A stretch of DNA of 64,000 nucleotides from Geobacter argillaceus. Lineage in GTDB: Bacteria; Desulfobacterota; Desulfuromonadia; Geobacterales; DSM-12255. Positions 55,425 to 63,517 of this stretch are shown in pieces. The stretch is taken from contig NZ_VLLN01000019.1 in NCBI RefSeq assembly GCF_007830735.1, positions 29,566 through 93,565 of the forward strand, given 5' to 3'. The notes beneath the pieces were generated by a model, which was given only the letters and a program-made list of their open reading frames with translations, had not been told where the DNA came from and made no database searches. The position numbers and the translations under genes were made by a program. Each line of letters begins with the position of its first letter. The first letter of the stretch is position 1.

Positions 55425-56030
55425 ATGAGCCTTCCATTGGTAGTGGCAATTACCGGCGCAACCGGAGTGATCTATGGGGTAGAGATGCTGAGTGTACTGA
55501 AAGGGTTGGGGCAGGAGACCCACCTCATCGTCAGCGAGGCTGCCAGCAAGAACCTGGAGATCGAAACGTCGTACACACTTGACGATGTCAAGTCGCTGGC
55601 GGACGTGGTGTATGACAACAAGGATATCGGCGCCGCCGTTGCCAGCGGGTCGTTCCGTACCCGTGGCATGATCGTCGCGCCCTGCACCGTGAAGACGCTT
55701 TCGGCCATTGCCAATTCGTTCACCTACAATCTGGTGGTACGAGCCGCCGATGTAACGCTCAAAGAGCGGCGACCGCTGGTACTGATGGTGCGCGAGACTC
55801 CCTTGCACAAAGGGCACCTCGATCTCATGTCACGCGCCGCCGACTGCGGCGCCCAGATCCTGCCGCCGATGCCGGCGTTCTACCACAAACCGGAATCGAT
55901 CATGGACATTATCCATCAAAGCATCGGCAAGGCGCTCGACCAGGTCGGCATAGAGCACAACCTGTTCAAACGCTGGAGCGGACACGACCCAAAGGAGCAG
56001 CTCAGAGAGTCGCTGCGGATCGCCAACTGA
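55425..56030 (+). CDS. ubiX: flavin prenyltransferase UbiX
   Basis: 201 residues. LVVAITGATGVIYGVEML is the FMN-phosphate loop, GAAVASGSFRTRGMIVAPCT and VKTLSAIANSFTYNLVVRAA the conserved Ser/Arg/Cys region, and RPLVLMVRETPLHKGHLDLM the C-terminal motif. UbiX joins dimethylallyl phosphate to FMN to make prenyl-FMN, the cofactor of UbiD enzymes, which explains its place two genes after the carboxylase. The GAGAGGAG site lies before the ATG at 55425; an upstream in-frame extension overlaps ppsC and is not conserved. Confidence 0.93.
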   Translation: MSLPLVVAITGATGVIYGVEMLSVLKGLGQETHLIVSEAASKNLEIETSYTLDDVKSLADVVYDNKDIGAAVASGSFRTRGMIVAPCTVKTLSAIANSFTYNLVVRAADVTLKERRPLVLMVRETPLHKGHLDLMSRAADCGAQILPPMPAFYHKPESIMDIIHQSIGKALDQVGIEHNLFKRWSGHDPKEQLRESLRIAN

Positions 56031-56054
56031 CCCGCATGTACTGGAGAACAGAGC

Positions 56055-57131
56055 ATGAACGGTGACAAAAACATTCTGATCATCAATCCCGGCTCAACGT
56101 CGACCAAGATCGGCATTTTCTCGGCCGGTGAGATGAAGATCAACGAATCGGTCAAGCATGACGACGCGGAGTTGAGGAAGTTTCCAACCATCTGGGATCA
56201 ATACGATTTTAGAAAGGAGGCCATCTTTCAGTTCCTGAAAAAACACAACCTCTCCATGGAGGGAATCGATGCCATCGCCTGCCGCGGCGGCAACGTCAAA
56301 CCGCTCCCCGGAGGCACCTACCGGATATGCCCGAAGATGATTGCGGACATGAGAAGCGGCATCTACGGCGGACACCCGATCAACGTCGGGGGGCTGGTGG
56401 CCTTCGATCTGGGGAACCAGTTCAACATCCCGGTGCTGACGGCCGACCCGCCCATGACCGATGAATTGTGTACGTCGGCCCGCTATTCCGGAATTCCGCA
56501 GATTGCCCGGCAGAGCAGCTTCCATGCCCTGAACCAGAAGGCCACTGCCCGGAAAATTGCAGCAACGCTGGGGAGAAAGTACGACGAGGTCAACCTGATC
56601 GTCAGCCATCTGGGGGGCGGGATCTCGGTGGGCGCCCATCGGAAGGGGAAGATCATCGATGTCAACAACGCCCTGGAAGGGGATGGCCCCTTCTCGCCGG
56701 AACGGGCCGGGATGCTTCCGGCAGGAGACTTGGTCAAGCTCTGCTTCAGCGGCGAGTACACCAAGACCGAGGTCCTGAAGCTGTTGACCGGTGGCGGCGG
56801 TTTATACGCCTACCTGGGCACCACCAATGTCATCGAGATCGAGAAACGGATCACGGCCGGCGACCAGCAGGCGGCAGAACTGTTCGAGGCGATGATCTAC
56901 CAGGTGGCCAAGGAGATCGGCGCCTGCGCGGCGGTGCTCGAAGGGGAGGTGAACGCCATCGCCCTGACCGGGAGCCTGGTCTACTCCCAGCGGCTTTTGG
57001 ACAGCCTGAAGAAAAAGATCTCGTTCATCGCGCCGGTGTATCTGAATCCCGGCGAAAACGAGATGGAAGCGCTGGCCGATGCGGCGCTGCGCTACTTCAA
57101 CAACGAGGAAGCATTGTCGGTCTACTCCTGA
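56055..57131 (+). CDS. buk: butyrate kinase (paralog 2) in phenol operon
   Basis: 358 residues with ILIINPGSTSTKIGIF, IVSHLGGGISVGAHRKGKII and AIALTGSLVYSQRL, and very high similarity to the kinase at 26.7-27.8 kb across its whole length. It is an acid kinase of the acetate/butyrate kinase fold. No phosphotransacylase accompanies it, and no step of phenol carboxylation needs an acyl phosphate, so its role here is unclear: it may recycle ATP from acyl phosphates made by the distant Ptb, or act on an aromatic acid (inference). GGAGAA precedes the start. Confidence 0.92.
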   Translation: MNGDKNILIINPGSTSTKIGIFSAGEMKINESVKHDDAELRKFPTIWDQYDFRKEAIFQFLKKHNLSMEGIDAIACRGGNVKPLPGGTYRICPKMIADMRSGIYGGHPINVGGLVAFDLGNQFNIPVLTADPPMTDELCTSARYSGIPQIARQSSFHALNQKATARKIAATLGRKYDEVNLIVSHLGGGISVGAHRKGKIIDVNNALEGDGPFSPERAGMLPAGDLVKLCFSGEYTKTEVLKLLTGGGGLYAYLGTTNVIEIEKRITAGDQQAAELFEAMIYQVAKEIGACAAVLEGEVNAIALTGSLVYSQRLLDSLKKKISFIAPVYLNPGENEMEALADAALRYFNNEEALSVYS

Positions 57132-57154
57132 AGGAAAACGAGAGGAGAATTAAC

Positions 57155-58120
57155 ATGATGAAAGTTCCAGGTTATCGAGTGTTGCGCACCCTTTGGATAG
57201 CTGCTGTATTTTTTATTCTGACTGTTGTCCAGAGTTGGGCCGGGGGCGGACAACACTACCCCAACGGTGTCGAAGACTTCGCAGTCGGCGCCCTCCCCCC
57301 GCCCGGCGTGTATCTCGTCAACTATCTCATCCTCGCACAGAAAAACAGCGTCAGGGACAACTCCGGGAACAGCCAGCCGGGAAGCTTCAAGGCTGACGTA
57401 GTGGCCGAGGTACCCCGATTCATTTACGTCAGCCCCTTCAAACTGTTAGGGGCCGACTGGGGAGCACAGATTTTCCTTCCTTACTACAGCGCCGACCTCC
57501 AGGCCGGTTCGTCCCTGGCCACCCCCGGGGGCAAAGCACTCGATTCCCGGGAAAAGGGACTTGGCGACATCATCTTCAGCCCGCTGATCTTTGGCTGGCA
57601 TTTCAATCAAAACCTGCACGCCGTCGCAGTCGTTGATTTCTGGGCACCCACCGGCAATTACGACACCTATCGCCCAGCCACACAGATCCTCTCCAAAAAC
57701 CACTGGACCATTGAACCGCTTCTCGCTGTTTCGTATCTCTGGGAGGGGTTTGATGTCTCTGCCAAATTGATGTACGACTTCAACACAAGCAACGATAAGT
57801 TCCTCAACCCCGCTACCGGCACGGTGGGCAATCTTGATCCGGGCCAGGAGTTTCATATCGACTGGGCCGCGGGCTATGGCCTGAAGAACGGCCTGAGCGG
57901 CGGCCTGGTCGGCTATAACTACTGGCAGACCACCGACGATGAATTCAACGGTGCCACAGTGGAAAACAACAAGAGCCGTGTCGGGGGTATCGGCATCGGC
58001 ATCAAGTACTGGCCCAAAATGGGACCGCTCAGCATGACCCTCAAGCAGTACTGGGAGTACGGCGCCAGGAACATCGCCACCGGTCCCCAGACCCAGTTCA
58101 AGATTATCTATGCCTTCTAG
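57155..58120 (+). CDS. outer-membrane channel-like protein (phenol MetA pathway family)
   Basis: 321 residues. The signal peptide is LWIAAVFFILTVVQSWAGGG. The mature protein is rich in alternating aromatic/aliphatic beta strands (GVYLVNYLILAQ, FNQNLHAVAVVDFWAPTG, GLSGGLVGYNYWQTTDDEF) and ends in a C-terminal Phe, the outer-membrane barrel signature. It matches the pattern of the putative MetA-pathway phenol degradation proteins, thought to be channels for aromatic entry. GAGAGGAG precedes the ATG at 57155. Confidence 0.85.
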   Translation: MMKVPGYRVLRTLWIAAVFFILTVVQSWAGGGQHYPNGVEDFAVGALPPPGVYLVNYLILAQKNSVRDNSGNSQPGSFKADVVAEVPRFIYVSPFKLLGADWGAQIFLPYYSADLQAGSSLATPGGKALDSREKGLGDIIFSPLIFGWHFNQNLHAVAVVDFWAPTGNYDTYRPATQILSKNHWTIEPLLAVSYLWEGFDVSAKLMYDFNTSNDKFLNPATGTVGNLDPGQEFHIDWAAGYGLKNGLSGGLVGYNYWQTTDDEFNGATVENNKSRVGGIGIGIKYWPKMGPLSMTLKQYWEYGARNIATGPQTQFKIIYAF

Positions 58121-58198
58121 CCAGGGTACGCTCTTTAGGGAACAATGACAGCCCTTGCAAGTGGCAGAGAGTAACTAACTAAAAATAAAGGAGAAATT

Positions 58199-58588
58199 AT
58201 GAGCGGGGTAAAAAGATTCGTAATGGGAACTACAATGCTTACACTATCTGTCCTGGTGTTTGCCTGCGCTACGGTTCCCCCTCAAGTCCCGGTCCAGGTG
58301 CAGAATGCCGTTTTCGCCAAGACTGGAGACACCGTCCATCTTTTCCATGGAGGGAGCAAGCTGGCCAAGGAAGAATTCTGTCTCAATGCAGTGGTCCCGG
58401 TATATCGGTATGAAGGAAGGTTTTCCAGCATCGGCAGCACCGGTTTGATCCGGAATGAGGTAGGAAAGATCAAGATTACCAAGGACCTGGGAGATTATTA
58501 CGTTGAAGGCGTTGTGATCGAAGGCAGCATAAAAAGCGGTGATGTTGCCGTACAATCCCAAAGCGGCTGTTTGATAAATGTCCCGTAG
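58199..58588 (+). CDS. small lipoprotein of unknown function
   Basis: 129 residues. TMLTLSVLVFACATVPPQ gives a lipoprotein signal with Cys at the FAC lipobox. The mature part has about 100 residues with two more Cys and no recognised domain. It lies between the outer-membrane channel and a receiver protein, with AAAGGAG upstream. It may help the neighbouring barrel (inference). Confidence 0.75.
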   Translation: MSGVKRFVMGTTMLTLSVLVFACATVPPQVPVQVQNAVFAKTGDTVHLFHGGSKLAKEEFCLNAVVPVYRYEGRFSSIGSTGLIRNEVGKIKITKDLGDYYVEGVVIEGSIKSGDVAVQSQSGCLINVP

Positions 58589-58624
58589 CCGGTGAAAAAT
58601 TGAGTTCTTGAAAGGTTAACGACC

Positions 58625-58999
58625 ATGAACAAACAGAAGATTCTGATTGTTGACGACAGTGAACTGGTTCTGACGCAGGCCAGTGAGGCCTTGAGGGAAG
58701 CGGGTTATGACGTGCTGACTGCCACCAACGGCATCGACGCCAATGGCTACATATTTTCCAAGCACCAGCCGGACCTGATCATTTTCGATGTCATGCTGCC
58801 GATGCTCTCCGGGGATCAAAAGGCCAGGCTCCTGAAGGAAAAGGAGTGTTCAAGGCATATACCCATCCTGCTGATCTCTTCAAAAAATGAAGAGGAGTTG
58901 ACGCGGATCGCTGTTGAATCAGGAGTGAACGGTTTCATTCATAAACCATTCACCAGTGCCGAGATAGTCACCAGCGTCCAGGAGACCTTGGCCAACTGA
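58625..58999 (+). CDS. stand-alone response regulator receiver
   Basis: 124 residues, a single REC domain: acidic pair in ILIVDDSEL, phospho-acceptor Asp in LIIFDVMLPMLSG, the Ser/Thr switch in ILLISSKN and the conserved Lys in GFIHKPFT. There is no output domain, so it works as a phosphate shuttle or by protein contact, as in CheY/DivK. The only kinase in the neighbourhood is at 44-46 kb. Confidence 0.9.
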   Translation: MNKQKILIVDDSELVLTQASEALREAGYDVLTATNGIDANGYIFSKHQPDLIIFDVMLPMLSGDQKARLLKEKECSRHIPILLISSKNEEELTRIAVESGVNGFIHKPFTSAEIVTSVQETLAN

Positions 59000-59003
59000 G
59001 CTC

Positions 59004-59056
59004 AGAGGGGGAAAGGGGATAAGAACTGATCGATCGTCCTATCCCCTTTCCCCTCT
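59004..59056 (+). terminator. terminator-like hairpin after receiver gene
   Basis: AGAGGGGGAAAGGGGATA pairs with TATCCCCTTTCCCCTCT over 17 bases around an 18-base loop; it is followed by TAATC and not a real U-run. It marks the likely end of the main phenol transcript. Confidence 0.7.
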
Positions 59057-59126
59057 TAATCCCAATCAATTCGTTATTGGCGCGCACCACAGCAGACCAC
59101 CGCCCTGGCGGGGACAAAGGCTAATA

Positions 59127-59693
59127 ATGTCGACCAGGTATGACACAATTTACGAACTGGCCAAACCGTATTTAGCTACCCGGAAGAACGATATTCATGT
59201 TGAAATTTCTTATACATTTGCCCGCCGGTTGCTTGAAGATGAACCGGGTGATCCGGAAGTGGTCATACCGGCAATTATCTGTCATGACCTGGGGTGGATA
59301 AAGCTTTCCGAGGAGCTGCAGATGAAGGCGTTCGGGCCGGGATTCGATCCGGATTTACGGCGGATCCATGAGGTGGAAGGAGTCAAACTGGCCAGGGGCA
59401 TTTTACAGCAGGTACAGTATGATCCGGTTAAGACCGCGGAGATTCTGGAAATTATCGACGGCCATGATTCCCGATTGTACGCGATCTCGGACAGCGACAA
59501 AATTGTCAAGGATGCCGACAAACTGTTCCGGTGTACGCCAACAGGTATGGCCATCGATGGTGAACGGTTCCGGCACAGCAGGCAGTATCATCTGCAATGG
59601 ACATCCAACCAGATTGATGCCTGGTTTTTTACCGAAACGGGCAAACGGCTGGCCTGGATGGAGTTACGTGAGGAATTGGAAAAAACGGGGTAA
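59127..59693 (+). CDS. HD-domain hydrolase
   Basis: 188 residues with HVEISYTFARRLLED, then AIICHDLGWIKL (HD pair) and a later DADKLFRCT; a classic HD metal site. The C-terminus is Trp-rich. The function is unknown; proteins like this hydrolyse nucleotides or phosphate esters. It sits at the end of the phenol gene series after the hairpin and converges with the riboflavin kinase-HAD gene 74 bp away. There is no clear ribosome site, only GGGGAC upstream. Confidence 0.82.
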   Translation: MSTRYDTIYELAKPYLATRKNDIHVEISYTFARRLLEDEPGDPEVVIPAIICHDLGWIKLSEELQMKAFGPGFDPDLRRIHEVEGVKLARGILQQVQYDPVKTAEILEIIDGHDSRLYAISDSDKIVKDADKLFRCTPTGMAIDGERFRHSRQYHLQWTSNQIDAWFFTETGKRLAWMELREELEKTG

Positions 59694-59766
59694 ACAACGA
59701 ATGAGGACGTGGGGAGATAAGGATCACCTCAACGCGGAAGGCATTTATTTGAAGAACGGGATTACA

Positions 59767-60825
59767 TCAATGGTCAATGGCCGCTGGCGATGCCACCATC
59801 GCCGGCAACCTGACATGCGATGAAATCAGACGATCCGGCCCGTATGCGGAGAGCATGGCGCTGTCACCGGCTCCGGTGAGCACGCTCGCCACGCGCACTC
59901 CGGCGGCACGGCTGGCCTGGATGTCTATCGGGGCATCGCCCACGTAGAGGGCCTCAGTGGGCGCCACGCCCAACTGGTGCAGGCATTTGAGGATACCCTC
60001 GGGATCGGGCTTCGCTTTTGACACGTCGGAACCGAGTATGACCGCGTCGAACCGGTCCAGAATACCGTCCGGCCGGAGCAGTTCCAACACCTCCGGCCGG
60101 GCGCCGCTCACGATGCCGAGCATGATGCCGAGAGTTTTCAACGCATCGAGCGTTTGCGCAAGCCCGTCAAAGAGCCGGGCATGCTCCCTGAGCACCCTCG
60201 GCCACTCGCGGGCGGCATGCGCCGAAAGTCCTTTTGCGATGGCATCGACGTCAGTCCGCCCCTCAGGCACAATCCCCTTCCAAAAACTGCCACCCGTGGC
60301 GAGCGCCGTACGCACCTGCTCCCCGGTAACCTTCAGCCCGAACGGGGCGGCAGCACCCCGCGCCACCTCGATATAGGCGCTGACCGAGTCGACCAGCGTG
60401 CCGTCAAGATCGAACAGTACCGCCCTGACGGCAAGAGGGCTGCACAACTCCACCCTGAGCCGTGCAGCCTCACCGAGCGCCAGATGCCGGCGGATCGGCA
60501 GCGCAGCGACGAGTTCGACCCTGTCCTCGGGGTAATCGGCGACAGCCGGCAGCAGCACCGCCGCCGGAATACGGCCGGCAACCTGCACGGGATAACAGCG
60601 CGCCCTGCAGAAGCCGGCCTCCTTCGGCTCCAGGGCCTGACCGGGCATGCTGCGCCACTGCCGCCAGCTGGCCAGGCTCGTATCGTCCTCAAGCGCCAGA
60701 TTGAGCGTGCCGGGGAACGGATCGATCCCGACCAGTTCCATGAGCTGAGAACGGACCCAGTCAAGCTGCAAGAACTCCGCAGCCCGCCCTGCTCCGCTGA
60801 CCAGATTCCCTTCAAGTACCGTCAT
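59767..60825 (-). CDS. bifunctional fusion: archaeal-type CTP-dependent riboflavin kinase (DUF120) plus HAD-IA phosphatase
   Basis: 352 residues. Residues 1-128 match the archaeal riboflavin kinase family: LEGNLVSGAGRAAEF, the metal/CTP motif PFPGTLNLAL, and ELVAALPIRRHLALGEAARL, in the same order as in the Methanocaldococcus enzyme. Residues 133-350 are a HAD-IA phosphatase: VLFDLDGTLVDS (nucleophile Asp), LGIVSGA, SKAKPDPEGI and YVGDAPIDIQAS. The first would turn riboflavin into FMN; the second removes a phosphate from an unknown ester. The start overlaps the PNPOx-like gene by 14 bases. Coupling to the phenol regulator suggests it feeds UbiX with FMN or dimethylallyl phosphate (inference). 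Confidence 0.85.
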   Translation of the reverse strand: MTVLEGNLVSGAGRAAEFLQLDWVRSQLMELVGIDPFPGTLNLALEDDTSLASWRQWRSMPGQALEPKEAGFCRARCYPVQVAGRIPAAVLLPAVADYPEDRVELVAALPIRRHLALGEAARLRVELCSPLAVRAVLFDLDGTLVDSVSAYIEVARGAAAPFGLKVTGEQVRTALATGGSFWKGIVPEGRTDVDAIAKGLSAHAAREWPRVLREHARLFDGLAQTLDALKTLGIMLGIVSGARPEVLELLRPDGILDRFDAVILGSDVSKAKPDPEGILKCLHQLGVAPTEALYVGDAPIDIQASRAAGVRVASVLTGAGDSAMLSAYGPDRLISSHVRLPAMVASPAAIDH

Positions 60826-61294
60826 TGTTCCCAGGGCTCAAATCGACCTCATCGCGGTGGCCCAGACCTATGGAGTTGTCTATGAAATAGAGGCGCTGGG
60901 GGACAATCCGGTACCAGCGCACCTTGGCAAGCGCCTTCACAATGGCCGACGGAGCCTGCGTCAGCAGACCGACCACGGGAAACTTCTGCCCGTATAACCG
61001 GCGGGCCTTTTCTTCTTCCGCACCGGAAATCTCGCTGGCAACACCTTCGATCTGTACCCCCTTGATCTCCAGCCAGTCCGAGTAATCCTCCTGGATCGTC
61101 ACGGCAACGCGCGGGTGCTGCGTCAGGTGGAGACAGTGCCGGCTCGTGGGCGAGGAGAGGAAATAAAGGGTATAGCCGTCGCTGGCATAGAATATTGCCG
61201 CGGCCCAGAGATCACCGTTGCTGCCGGTAGCCAGGGTGGCAACATTGTGCTCCCGCAGATACCGCAGCACCCGCATAGCCAGAGCATCTGTCAT
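60812..61294 (-). CDS. PNPOx-like FMN-binding protein
   Basis: 160 residues with the split-barrel pyridoxamine-phosphate-oxidase-like fold: LREHNVATLATGSNGDLWAA, YTLYFLSSPTSRHCLHLTQH, VAVTIQEDYSDWLEIKGVQI and a C-terminal WYRIVPQRLYFID. Proteins of this group bind FMN or a related flavin; enzymatic activity is not established. The ATG overlaps the stop of regulator 2 (ATGA) and its end overlaps the riboflavin kinase-HAD start, so all three are translated together. A flavin carrier or reductase role is plausible. Confidence 0.85.
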   Translation of the reverse strand: MTDALAMRVLRYLREHNVATLATGSNGDLWAAAIFYASDGYTLYFLSSPTSRHCLHLTQHPRVAVTIQEDYSDWLEIKGVQIEGVASEISGAEEEKARRLYGQKFPVVGLLTQAPSAIVKALAKVRWYRIVPQRLYFIDNSIGLGHRDEVDLSPGNNDGT

Positions 61295-63027
61295 TGCTGA
61301 TGATCGTGTGAAGGGGCGCTATCCGGCTGGGCCGATTCGCTGCCGTTCAGGCGTCCCAATCGATAGGCGAGCTGGGGCCGGGTCAGGCCGAGCTGCCTGG
61401 CAGCGGCGGAGAGGTTGCCGCCTGCCTTCTTCACGGCAGCCTCGATAAGCGTGGCCTCAGCCTGATCCAGCGTCATGCTGCCGTTCAGCACCGACTCGTA
61501 AATATCCTTGCCGGACTCCGGGCGGTCGATGTCGAGACTCCCGTTGCTGTCGAGGCCGTATTCCAGTGCATGGTCGTCGTTGCTGGCCGAAAACATCTGG
61601 TCCACCTCGATACGGGTGCCGTTCGGGGCGAGCATGACGCCACGTTCGACCATGTTCTGCAGTTCGCGGATGTTGCCCGGCCATTGGTAGGCAAGAAGCG
61701 CCCGTTTGGCCTTGTCGGTGAACCCGCGCAATTTCTTGCCGTGGACGGCGGAGTATTTCTCCTGGTAGCGCTCGGCAAGGAGCATGATGTCGTCCCTGCG
61801 GTCTCTGAGTGGCGGGATGTTGATCTGGAAAGCGTTGAGCCGGTAATAGAGGTCGGAGCGGAACTTCCCCTCCTTGACCAACTGCCTGAGGTCGACGTTG
61901 GTTGCCGCCACCAGCCGCACGTTGACCTTGCGGGTCTTGTGGTCGCCGAGCCGTTCGATTTCCCCTTCCTGCAGCACACGCAAAAGTTTGGCCTGCGCCG
62001 AAAGGGGGAGATCGCCGATCTCGTCGAGAAACAGCGTGCCACCGTTAGCACGTTCGAAACGTCCGGGACGGGAAGCCAGTGCACCGGTATAGGCTCCCTT
62101 CTCGACGCCGAACAGCTCGGATTCCACCAGATCGTAGGGAATAGCGGCACAGTTGATCGCAATGAAGGATTCCTGGCGGCGGGTTCCCCTGTCATGCAAT
62201 GAACGGGCAAACACCTCCTTGCCAACGCCGGTCTCGCCCTGCAACAGTACCGTAATCTGGCTGTTTGCCGCCTGCTTGAGCAGGTCATAGGCGGCACGAA
62301 AACTCGGGGAATTCCCCACTATGTCAGCAGGAAGCTTCTCCTTCTCGCTTATGGCGGAACGGAGCTGCACGACCTGGGTCTGCAGATCGATGAGCTGTTC
62401 GGCGATCGATTCCCGGTTGAAGATACGCTCGTACTCGGCCGCATCTTCCCATTCATCAAGAGGTTTGCCAATGATGCGGCAGTTGTTGTCCCCCATGCCG
62501 ACGCATTCAACTTCCTTATACAGAATCGGGCGCCCCATCAGGGAAGTGGTGTAGCCACAGGCGTAGCCGATCTGGCTCCAGCAGACCGGCTCGGAAAAGT
62601 TACCAAAGTGCTTCCGGTGCCATTGGCTCTCCCAGGAGTTTTCCCAAAGATACTCGCCGTAGTACTTGCCGGCGGCACGATCTACATCAAGCTTGAGAGT
62701 GGTAACCTTTACGATCCCCTCAAGGGTATGGAGTTGTGTGCCGGTTACGAACGCTTCGTAATCGGACGCCCCCTGATCCTGTCTGCTGAAGATTTCGGCA
62801 TCGTGCATACCCGATGCGAACCCCATGCGGATGAGAAGTCCGCGCGCGCGGTCCATACCCAGGGTGTCGATCAACTCCCTGCGCATCCCACCCTGGGCCT
62901 CGGCATGGACCAGGAGCATGCGGTGCTCGTGCAGCCATATCTGGCCGGTCTCGGAACAGAAGCGTAGCTGCGCACGAAGATCGCCTTTAACCAATCCGCT
63001 GACAGATCTTTTCTTGCTGCTGGACAT
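61291..63027 (-). CDS. phenol-type sigma-54 activator 2 (XylR/DmpR/MopR family)
   Basis: 578 residues, same architecture as regulator 1 and highly similar to it along the whole length: XylR_N (about 12-122), V4R (about 143-203), AAA+ with GETGVGKE, GAYTGA and GTLFLDEIGDLP, and Fis-type HTH (NLSAAARQLGLTRPQLAYRL). H100, W128, C149, E172, C175 and C183 keep the MopR phenol and zinc spacing. Pocket neighbours differ (for example Y126 here, F128 in regulator 1), so the two may answer to different phenols. GGGGGAT lies ahead of the start. It leads the flavin operon described above. Confidence 0.94.
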   Translation of the reverse strand: MSSSKKRSVSGLVKGDLRAQLRFCSETGQIWLHEHRMLLVHAEAQGGMRRELIDTLGMDRARGLLIRMGFASGMHDAEIFSRQDQGASDYEAFVTGTQLHTLEGIVKVTTLKLDVDRAAGKYYGEYLWENSWESQWHRKHFGNFSEPVCWSQIGYACGYTTSLMGRPILYKEVECVGMGDNNCRIIGKPLDEWEDAAEYERIFNRESIAEQLIDLQTQVVQLRSAISEKEKLPADIVGNSPSFRAAYDLLKQAANSQITVLLQGETGVGKEVFARSLHDRGTRRQESFIAINCAAIPYDLVESELFGVEKGAYTGALASRPGRFERANGGTLFLDEIGDLPLSAQAKLLRVLQEGEIERLGDHKTRKVNVRLVAATNVDLRQLVKEGKFRSDLYYRLNAFQINIPPLRDRRDDIMLLAERYQEKYSAVHGKKLRGFTDKAKRALLAYQWPGNIRELQNMVERGVMLAPNGTRIEVDQMFSASNDDHALEYGLDSNGSLDIDRPESGKDIYESVLNGSMTLDQAEATLIEAAVKKAGGNLSAAARQLGLTRPQLAYRLGRLNGSESAQPDSAPSHDHQQ

Positions 63028-63324
63028 TGTTCATTATCCCCCGTCGATCCATATGCACCATTGATTGAACCGCCCACCGCATCGCAAAAACCGCGTTATA
63101 CGATATGCCGGATATCACCTCACCAGGACGTATATCGTTGTATCTCAAGGCTCAACCAACCATCATATCAGCTTGCCAGAACTACACATATTCATTACCA
63201 GGCACGGGAAAATGCTACGCACACCATACCGAAACAAGGTTACGTTACTATGTATCAACGCTGCGAGCAAGAAAGAAAACACCCCTCTCCCCGCCTGACC
63301 ACCCCTCCCCGCCCTTGTCACCAA

Positions 63325-63340
63325 TTTATCAAATGATAAA
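63325..63340. promoter_or_regulatory. enhancer-like palindrome
   Basis: TTTATCA-AA-TGATAAA, perfect seven-base arms, about 200 bp upstream of the sigma-54 promoter at 63518. It resembles, but is not the same as, the sites at 48370 and 48412. Confidence 0.5.
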
Positions 63341-63501
63341 AAACATTCGCTCCGGTCGCAACAAAATTCACGAAATAATAAACTACAGCCACGACCTCCC
63401 CACCTCGTCACAACCCCATCGACCCGTTCAAACAAAATTCTACCCACTCGCAACCCCTTATCACTCAAGGACTTTGTCGTCACGGAAGGCAACCATCGCG
63501 C

Positions 63502-63516
63502 ACAATGTAACATTGT
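63502..63516. promoter_or_regulatory. palindrome next to the -24 element
   Basis: ACAATGT-A-ACATTGT ends two bases before the -24 box. Half-sites of it (ACATTGT, ACAATGT) also occur near 39906, 39937 and 48578. Confidence 0.45.
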
Positions 63517-63517
63517 T

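Noticed and set aside
59767..60825. Reading the HAD half as the Thauera PpcD subunit
   Set aside because: The domain here is HAD-IA with a cap and is fused to a kinase domain; the small PpcD-type protein is single-domain. Kept only as a hypothesis.
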